Assembly: GCA_028565635.1 (NCBI GenBank)
Contig: JAOXYB010035107.1
Span: 1 to 11,750 of the forward strand
DNA: 11,750 bases
Direction of reading: 5' to 3'
Source: Phoronis ovalis
Lineage: Eukaryota > Phoronida > Phoronidae
The notes under the pieces are model-generated. The model saw only the letters and a list, made by a program, of their open reading frames with translations. It was not told the DNA's origin and did no database searches. This document shows, in pieces, positions 1 through 9,600 of this stretch. Both the position numbers and the translations under genes were made by a program. Each line of letters starts with the position of its first letter. Position 1 is the stretch's first letter.

Positions 1-536
1 AGGATCTTCATTATCTAATACTATACCATTATCTGTGTCGACACTTTTTCTGCTCTGTTACATTTTGTAAATAAATTCTATTGATTTTTATGAATTATAG
101 AATCTGATTTGTATGCTTTTAGCATCCTGTTATTTTGCAAATGCTTTACTACATTTAAAAATATTCTGCGGAAGAAAATGAAGTACTATGAATATATTTT
201 AATTATAAATTTTTACACGAGTTATATGTAATGTTATGTTTCTGTATTTTTGCTAACTTGCAATACAAGTTCAGTTCTTCAAATAATAGCACTAGAAAGT
301 GGATGGAACTCTTATCATTAGTTTTTTTGTGGTGGAACGACACAGATTCTGCAAAAATGTGTCAGCAAACAGACAAAATAACTAAATAAATGAGTTATAT
401 AGATAAAGGACTAAAAGTATAAAGTCCAGATAAGACATGAACGTAGTGAGACTGACGATAATTTATTAAATAAATTGATAAATACAAAAACAGTTCTCTG
501 CACAACTATTCAATGTATGTTTGACTATGTTTTCAG
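1..536 (+). other. Intron upstream of the first visible exon (partial)
   Basis: This AT-rich stretch has no coding-like segment I can match to the family residues expected just before AEIWSMF. It ends in the acceptor ATGTTTTCAG at 527-536. In family proteins the residues before this point belong to the conserved N-terminal helical region (ending roughly in CQ), so the preceding exon should lie beyond the left edge. Nothing else is seen here. Confidence 0.75.
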
Positions 537-663
537 GCTGAAATCTGGAGTATGTTCACTGCCATATTAAAAAAGAGTAGACGTAATCTGCAAGCATGCA
601 CAGAAGTAGGATTTGTTGAGAATGTATTGAATAAACTTCCCCTTGCCAATGAAGTGGTTGCAG
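537..663 (+). CDS. NBEA/LRBA: Exon 1 of window: N-terminal helical (ARM/HEAT-like) region
   Basis: The exon encodes residues 1-42 of the window product, starting [19 protein letters not shown] and ending [11 protein letters not shown], plus one base. [11 protein letters not shown] followed by a basic K-K-S-R-R-N-L-Q run is a signature of the NBEA/LRBA N-terminus. The acceptor is TTTTCAG at 530-536; the donor AG|GTTAGA at 664 is weaker than the others in the gene. It ends in phase 1: the last G joins AT of the next exon to make Asp, matching the family's ADLL/ADIL. Confidence 0.95.
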
Positions 664-3600
664 GTTAGATATGGAAGTGTTCTTATCATAATATATTTCT
701 CACTTGGTATAAGGGGCCATTGATTTTTCCATCAACTCCTATGGTTAATTCATTATACAAATATTGCAAAAAAAAGAATATCTGGTAAGAACTGAAGATT
801 ATTAAGGAGCTTTTATGAGATTCTTAAATATGAGTAACAAGTGTGTCTACTACAATCATTATTGAAGGGAGAAGTAAAAAAAAACACATTAGAAGTCTGT
901 ATTTGTGCAGATATTTCTATGAAAATAATCAAACAGTTTCTTTTACTTTGGCGTATGTGATAGGCGTACTATACACGTTGCTCATATCTAAAAATTGCAG
1001 GCTCTCTTGATATGTATCCTATTCCTAGTTGATTTTTTGTGCTGCCGTGACCAGCAAAAAGTTTTGCTATTCCATGTTGAAAACTACACCAAGCAAAATA
1101 CCCAATTACAAAATGATAAAATTCATACTTTTGATCTAGTTCAAATAATCCAATCAATTTTTGGTAAATTACATTTTAAAAGCTAACAGTTTTACCAATC
1201 TCTCTCTGTCACTGAGTCCCTTTGTATGTAAAAATAGCCAAAATATGACAGCACAAAAGAGGAGAGAAGATTCGATAAATAAAAGGTACCAAATTACTTC
1301 CAACTTGGTCAGGCTATGGCATCTGCAGTGTGGTTGCATTTTTAAAATTGTGTCTATATGCCACTTGACTGTTCTTTTGACTCTAGATAGAGGACATAAG
1401 GCTGCAACCCGTGGCATTACTGTTATATGTTGATATTTCCTTAATTCATATTCATGTTCACTTATGGCACCTTTATATGTCAATGTAACTGCATGATAAT
1501 GTCATAAATATTATGTATTTATACGGTATGGCGCACCATCATTTTTATATATTCAACTTCTTTTCAAATGGCAGATTAACGCTGATTTGTATTGGAATAA
1601 GTGTGACTTCACCAGCTCGTATTGTCATCAGCAGAGATGCCAAGTCCGTGGATGTCAAAACAGAGATTTTTTTTCAAGCGCAAGTGCGTGTCGAAGTGTG
1701 TGTGCGCATGTAAGCCAGAAATTTAAGATGCAATCTGGTGCAATTTGAGCTAAAATTACTGTTTTATTAGCCAGTAACTGGAAACCAGGAGAAATAACAT
1801 TATACAGCTGGGCCAAAAAGCAGAATGAGAGATGGGTCCTAAAACAGGGAGACTTGGCATCAATGCATCAGTAACTCTGCTACCTTTAATATCAGAAATA
1901 AGAAAGTGTTATTTTTTTAGATATCTTGATTGATATGTTAGGAGTTATTGCAAGCTACAGCATCACAGTAAAAGAACTCAAAGAACTCTTTGGATTGCTG
2001 AAAGTGCATAATGGAAAATGGGTAAGTAAACTTCATGGAACATCTGAGCCTGTGAACCACTTTGACAATCATGTGTGTGCTTCAATTGTTTGACTTTATG
2101 GTGATGTAATGCCAATAAATTTTATGGGGGTGGTTTAGTTGTCTTACATTCAAATTTGTATTTCGATACAATTTGTAACATAATAAAACATGTCAATCAA
2201 AGAAACTTTTGAAGAATTCTGGATCAACCTTTAGGCTTTTTTATTTGCTAATTTTTATGCTATTTATGGATATACATCATATTTAATTACAAAATACACA
2301 TCATAAAATTGGTTGTCACTAAATATGATGGATCACCATGGAGGTAATTTACTGACTTTCCTAATACTAACAGTTTTATTTTTCTTTGTGGTTTGTAGTT
2401 ATTTAAAACTTTAGATTAACTTTTTGAGTTGAGTACTCCGCTTCCCAGCAGATGTCACTTACTACTGGGTCTTAACTTGCTTTTTTGTCAATCAAAAAAG
2501 TGTCTATTAACACCTTAAATTCGTTTAGTGTACATATGAGCTCTCCCAGAGCATGATCAAAGTTTAACAGTGAGATCCACAAACATAGATATTCCACATT
2601 AAACCTCTGTGCACCAGTATTAACATTTTGTGTATACTTGTTTTGGGGCTCATGCAGTATAAGATTATCATTAGCATGGAATATGTATTTCAAAATAATA
2701 TGTAGTGCCTTTTACAGACCTTACCATTATTACGTACTGTAAGACGAAAAAAATGTGCGTACCTAGTTTGTGATCATCTGCATTTTGTAAGATAGTAAAA
2801 TTGCAATGTTAACAATTGTCACCTTCAGGTTGTTTCAAAAATCTTCTCAATTCATTTTTACTTAAAATGTATTATTAATAGTCCTAAATGATTTTTTACA
2901 TCAATAATTCCTGCAGGTTCAGTTTAAGATTGAAAATTAATAAATTACTGTAAATGCTAAGCCTTGTACCACTGTACCTTTAATAACTGTTATAAGCTTT
3001 ATTATCCCTCATCTCATTTAGATTAACTATTCAGAAACAGAGGTAACTAACTAACTTGGTGTTGGGTTTAATTATCTGCAAAGTAAAGGTCACGTTTGTG
3101 TGCAAGCCATTCAAAAGTAAATATATACTAGACAGAACTATTTAGATCTGCCATGCTTATTGGAAGTTTTTTTTTATACTAGTGACTTCAATAGAAACAT
3201 GTTTAAAAATACTGACTCATTCTCCTGTTCCTTCATCTTCAGTGTGCCATGTCTTTTATATATTTATATAATATTTATTTTGTATTTGAACTGGATGAAG
3301 CATTTCGTCTGCACCATAAACTTGGCCCAAAATATAGACATATACAGAAGTTTGGCCTTTACTTGAAGTTGCATTTCATGGTTTCATTCGCATTCATGTT
3401 GCATGGGTATGTGATATATCATACTAATAGAATTTGTTAGAGAAAGGTGATTGGAAGGCATTTTTACTAGCAGCTTATAATTAGAGTAGGCTAGACACTC
3501 TTTTATGGGAGAGGTATTAATTGTGTCTTTCTCTACGCTATGTTACAAGATTACCATGACAGCAACAGTGTCCATGTTTGAGTTAATACTTGCCAACTGT

Positions 3601-6600
3601 CCCACAAGTCTGTCCTGATTTTCCCCCAGTTGCCCTGTATTTATCTTTTTAGTTATTTACCTGTTTTTTAAAACTTTGTTTCAGAATGCAAGAAAAGACA
3701 GCAAATGTCCTGTCCCCATATTTTGCTTTTTGTCTTGGTACTCACAATATTTAAATTCCTTTTGCATTTGAAAGGTTGGCGGGTATGGGTTGTGATCCTT
3801 TTGTATCTGTAAATCAATATACTGGTTAAGGAGATATAAATATATTCAGTGAAAAATGGTTTCTGTAACTTAATGGTGAAAAAATAGTATGTTCATCTTT
3901 TGGTTTCGATGTTCCTATGACTTGCATCTTATGATTGTTGGATGCTAACACTATGTTACTGTGACAGATAATAATATATAAATGTATTTCGAATAAGAGC
4001 TTTCATTTCAGAGAAAAAATGCTGTGAAATTGCTATCAGTGTTAAAAATAATGCCAGAAAGACATGGTCCAGATGAATTCTTCAGTTTTCCAGGAAAGAA
4101 GGGTTCTGTAAGTTGATTTTGTTAGTCAGGACTTAAGCATTTTCTAGAAGGATTCTGTAAGTTAATTTTAATTTAGCACAAAAACATTCTCTAGAGCCTC
4201 TTTTCAGTTTTCCATTAAGATACTATTATTCGAAATACTCATACATGTTGGAACCGTATGCTTGTTATTGCAGCCACCCTGTTGCCTATTGTTTAATTTC
4301 TACCTTCAAGCATATAAAACATTTCATATTTTTCTGCAATGTATTTAATGTCTCAACATACTTTTCTTTATAGGCGATTGCATTACCACCAATAAAAGTA
4401 TTTCCTTGGCAATATGGCTGGACATTTTCTACATGGGTGAGGCTTGATCCTATAACAGGTGTGACCATTGAGAAAGAAAAACCATATCTATACTGGTAAG
4501 TTACTGATTTGCTTGAAACAAGGCTTCTTTTTTATCACAACCTTTTGTCCAGGCCACTCAGTTCCTATATGATAAAAAGTACGAATATGTGGATAAGATA
4601 AATACTGTGGCATATTTGGGGCTTGATGGTTAGAATCAGAATATCTGGTCTTTTCTGATACTATCTACAATTTTTTGAGTGGGAATAACTATCTGGTACA
4701 GAAACAGCTAATACCCTTTCCTCTGAAAAATTACAGGAGCTTTAGAGACTTCTGGACCTATCTCAAATATATAAATGTTTTTTTTGCGTACTAAAATTAA
4801 TTCTGAAAAAATGTGGTCATACAACCATTATATAAATAATACAAATTACTCATTTTAATTTCTTTCAGCTTCCGATCTAGTGCAGGCATTGGTTATTCTG
4901 CACACTTTGTAGGAAATGTTTTAGTTCTAACATACAACAAAGTGAAAGACAAGGGGTTTAACCACTGTGTTAATTTTGAATTCCAGCCTAGAAAGGTAGG
5001 TAGAAGACAGATTCATATGTAACATATATTTGTAATAGCAGTCGTTTTACAGTTATGTGGCGCATAAAGACAACCGATTAACACTAATTGTTACAAAAAG
5101 GCCGACATGTTGCACAAAAAATGTCCAATAAAAACTGAAGATCTTTTGTATCCTTCTCCTTAAGGTTACTTGCTGGCATGGCTACAAAAAGATTTTGCTA
5201 CTCTAGTCCGAAGGCTACCCAAAGATATATCACATCACAATTGACGAAATTTAACCTTTGCACTAGCTCAAATAACCCCATCAAATTTAAATTGATGAAT
5301 ATGAGGTCAAGAAATACTTGCAGGCTCAGACAGACTGTTTGGCACCCAGAATGCGGCTGCACCGAATTATGTTCCTACACCATGTAAATATACCAACCTC
5401 CCTCAAGCTATTTGTTAGTTTATTTGATGATGCCAGATTATTGTAATTATTTTCAGTGGTACCACATTGCCCTGGTACATGTCTACAATAGATGGAGTCA
5501 AAGCGTGTTAAGATGTTATGTAGATGGTACCCATATATCATCTCTGGATTGTACCTGGTTAGCATGGACAACAGATGTGAGTAGATTATAATCATGATAT
5601 TATTCATTTTTATGAAATCCTAAACACTACAAAGTCGGAATCAGTCATCCTACCTTGTTTGGCAACTTTCGCACCATACTAAAGTAACTTGCAGTTTATT
5701 CATACAGCAACAAAAAATATTTTTTTCCTTAATTTTTTATATCACATAAATGTAAAAAAGTGAATGAGATAGAGTTGTGTTATGTTTCACAAATTAATGT
5801 GGGCTATGTATATACACCTGACACACCTACATGTAACTATAAAAAATTAATATGAAAAATATTTGAAGTGTTGTTTATTACCAGTTAAAAATTTTCAGGT
5901 ATTTGACCGATGCTACATAGGCGCTTCACAAGAATTAGCTGCCGAAACTACATTCTGTGGGCAGATTTCTACCACATATCTGTTCAGTGATGCTCTTCTG
6001 CCACAAACAATTAGTGCAATCTACCATCTTGGACCAGCTTATAAGGTATTGTTCAGTGTATTCAAATTTTACTTTATTGTTAATTAAAAACAATATTTTT
6101 CTAAGAGATAAGAGATTCGAATCATATAAATTTTAGTGTACAGATTTTGAGTATATGTAATTTTCAAATTTCTTCACTTTGGACATGAAGTTAATAATGC
6201 CATACTGGGTGCAAACATACTCAAGCTTCAATCTCAAGGAGTAATTCATCCATACCATACCCTTTCTAACCATAACTCAAAAGAATCTCTTTTTCTAAGT
6301 GAAGAATTCCTGGGCATGTAAATCTTGCAGAGAATTTCAATTATTGCAGTTCATCGTGCATCTACGTGTACTTCATTTCCTAAACAATTATTTGTTTGTT
6401 ACAGAACCAGTTCAGGTTTGAAAGTGAAAGTAGTGCACATCTAAACGATCAGCAAAAAAAGGTAATTATTATCAGACATCAACATGTTGTCTCTTCATAG
6501 AAAGGATATGTTTTCAATTTTTTCTTGTAATGTTTCTTTATTCATTTGTAAAGAAAATATCTTCCTATTTGCCACACACATAGGGAAGGATTGCTTATCT

Positions 6601-9600
6601 TTCTTATTGATACACCTTTGCCTTCTACTCTCATTGTTTGTTTCAATAAAAGTAACACAGTTTCACCTTCGTTGTAGGTTATATATGATGGAAAATTAAC
6701 AAATTCTATTGTGTTTATGTATAACCCTGTTAGCTGTGATGGTCAACTTATTTTGGAATCGTCCCCTAAAGGAAATCCTTCCATATTCACTCATACACCA
6801 CATGCTTTGATGCATGAGGTAAGTAACATACTTCTCATTATAATATTTCTTGAAATACCTAAGAATTTATTTATTAGAAAAACTTCAGACTACCATGGCA
6901 CTGCTATTGTACCTATGAGAAATGTGAGATTACTTGCAAGATTTTCGCACTCCTTTAATAGTAGGCAGTCCTCTCTTTGCCCCCAATTCAAAGAATACTA
7001 TCAGCATAATGCACTGGCCAAAATTGTGACAAATGTTAGCTGCAAAAATATCAAACTAAACCCGTGGGCCCTGCCATTGTAAAAGAAAAAGTTGCTGTTT
7101 CATGTTGTATTACTCTGCAATATGGCAGAAGATGAGTTTTACTTTCACTTGTCCAGCAGCAATTAGATTGTCTCTTAAATCATAATATCCATGCTCACAA
7201 GTTGTTCTGTTCTGAATGACACAAGGATGCTGCTTTCCTCTGCCAGAGATTAATTTCTGCCACACCATATTTTAAGTGCAGAAATGTTAAACAATGGTTT
7301 TGTGTGGTTTGGTAACATGGGACAACACCAGCAACAGCAGAATGAATTATGGGTTTCAAATATAACTGTAAATGCATCCCATGGCTTCACCCCCAAGGTT
7401 AATCAATCAATAAAAACCTTACAGTGTATTAAAGACAGTGATTATAGACCCTGTGGCATTATTTTAGAGAATTTATATCACATCAAATCTTGACAGTAAC
7501 ATTTGCATGAAGGGTTAGTATTACTGTATTTACAATAATTATCTTCGCGCAATTTGGCATGCTATCTACTCTTTAACATTTCAAAAATGGTTTTTGTAAA
7601 TACCATCTATCACATCACTGCCATATTTTTTTCCAGGGTGTGAAAGCTGTAGTAACACATTCCATACATAGTACTCTGCACTCTATTGGTGGTATACAAG
7701 TTTTGTTTCCATTGTTCAGTCAGTTAGACTGTGTACAGATAACAGCTGATGGTATGGAGGGAGTTGATTATTCAGTATGGTATGTATAACAAGGTGTTTG
7801 AAGGTCTTATTCACTGCATTTTGAGTACTATAGTAGATTTTGGCAAAGCCTACTTGTAGTATGTTAGCTTAGAGTTTATAAGAATAAAAGAATTGGTGTA
7901 AAATCACCCCAAAAATGACACACTTCTTAGAGTGCCTTTTCTGAGTGCCAGTTCCAGTTCCATTTCCATGATTAGACATCATTGCTCCTGATTGAGGTTG
8001 CTACAGGTAAATGTGCTTACCATGTTGATCAACCTGATTCTAGTTAACTTTTTTTGTTTAATGTTATTCATGAAATGTTGTAATTAATATATTTTATACT
8101 TAACTAAATATGTTTTTCAGTTCAACTTTGATGACTCTCATCTGCGACTTACTGGAGAATTCTATCACCATTCAGCAGCAGTTTATCCAAAATAAAGGAT
8201 TTTTAGTCATTAGTTATATGCTAGAAAAAGTAAGGAACAAAATGAATTTTGATGAACTTATTGATTGACACAGTTTTATATAATCTGATAAATAAAGTAA
8301 CCCATACATAACCATTAAAGTTGCATCATATCATACACTGTTGCACTAGAAACCAATGGGGATCACCAATTCAGTCCCGTTAATTTTTTTACAGCTCAGT
8401 TTGGCATTAAACAAGATGTTAAAGTTTTTTTGTTTTAGTCTTCAAGAGAACACCTAACAGAAGAGGTCCTGGACTCATTTTTGAGACTCACAAAACATCT
8501 GATCCACCTGCCATCTAGTGGAACATTATTGAAACAACTTCTGGATTATATTTTGTTTAATCCAGCCTTGTGGATCTATGCCAGTGTCGAGGTAGGTGTA
8601 AGTCTGGTGATATTATGGATTGTTGTTTGTCATGTTTTTTGTTAACGTAGAGGAACATTGGTTGTTCTAGCGGAAACTATACAAAGTTAATTGAACATTT
8701 TCTCTTATTTTTTAAAATTTAATCCTTCATCTTTATATGAATACATGGACCTACACCTAACTGATTGCTTTCAAATTCGATACACTAACTCCTCTTTAAA
8801 ATGGATAAAAGTTATGTTTATACTCAATTACTTATATATCTCTATACCAATTATTTAGCTTTCATTCTTTCTGTTAGAAAAACACTATTTAATTATAGTT
8901 TTATTATAGTACGTGTTACCTTTTTTTTAGGTGCAAACAAAATTGTATTCTTATCTGGCCTCTGAATTTATCATGGATGCTCACATTTATTCCAACATCC
9001 GTCGTGTGAGTGGAGTTTTGACCACAATGAATACTCTTACGTATTACTATTGGGTGATTAGTCCTGAAAATAGGAGTGGCATAACCCCTAAAGGAAATGG
9101 TTAGTAATAACCTGTGATTGTTACACAGTTTGTTTTACATGTGTAAAATGAAGAGCAACTACAGTACATCACCATTATGGTGGAGACAAATGTTGTATGG
9201 CATTTGTAAAAGAGTACAAAAAATCCTTCGATACTAAATGTTTATTCTATTTAATTAAAAAACAAAATATTAAAGCTGCATTGTGCAAATTGTTAAAATA
9301 CACACAAATCGTCTGCAAGAAGAGAGCCAAAATATGTAGTCTCTAGGGTGTAGCTTTAAGCACTATATGTGAAGAAATAAGTCGCTTCATTTTTCTACGT
9401 ATTATTTTTCATCTCAAGTAGCAGCAGAGGAAACTGTCTGTCAAGAAGGAACACAGAAAGAACCAGTGAAAGCAGTAGATAAGAAATTATAAACCTTTTA
9501 GAAAATTATTTTGCAGTAATTCGTTCTTGCTTTTTCTTTTATACAGATGGTCCGAGACCCAGCAGAGAACAGATTATTTCTTTACGAGCATACATTTTAC

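Larger units (their letters stand above)
664..1920 (+). other. Intron 1 (1257 bp)
   Basis: GT-AG intron with acceptor TTTTTTTAG|AT at 1914-1920. Short open frames near 995-1186, 1161-1433, 1169-1483 and 1513-1713 lack any recognisable protein and read through ordinary intronic sequence. The 3' part, from about 1570 to 1890, is less AT-rich than its surroundings and contains the inverted-repeat element annotated separately. Confidence 0.85.

Noticed and set aside
1169-1483. 104-codon minus-strand frame with a hydrophobic stretch
   Set aside because: It lies in intron 1 with no motif, no splice context that would join it to a gene, and ordinary intronic composition.
4286-4468. 60-codon minus-strand frame
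   Set aside because: It overlaps exon 4 in antisense and has no recognisable product.
5178-5387. 69-codon forward frame in intron 5
   Set aside because: No similarity recognised and no splice sites in phase with exons 5 and 6; the lectin-like domain is continuous without it.
5326-5607. 93-codon open frame on the minus strand
   Set aside because: It is antisense to exon 6, which is a certain family exon; the frame is a shadow.
6711-7082. Longest forward open frame (123 codons)
   Set aside because: Its first third is exon 9 in the true frame; the rest runs past a consensus donor into intron 9 with no family similarity.
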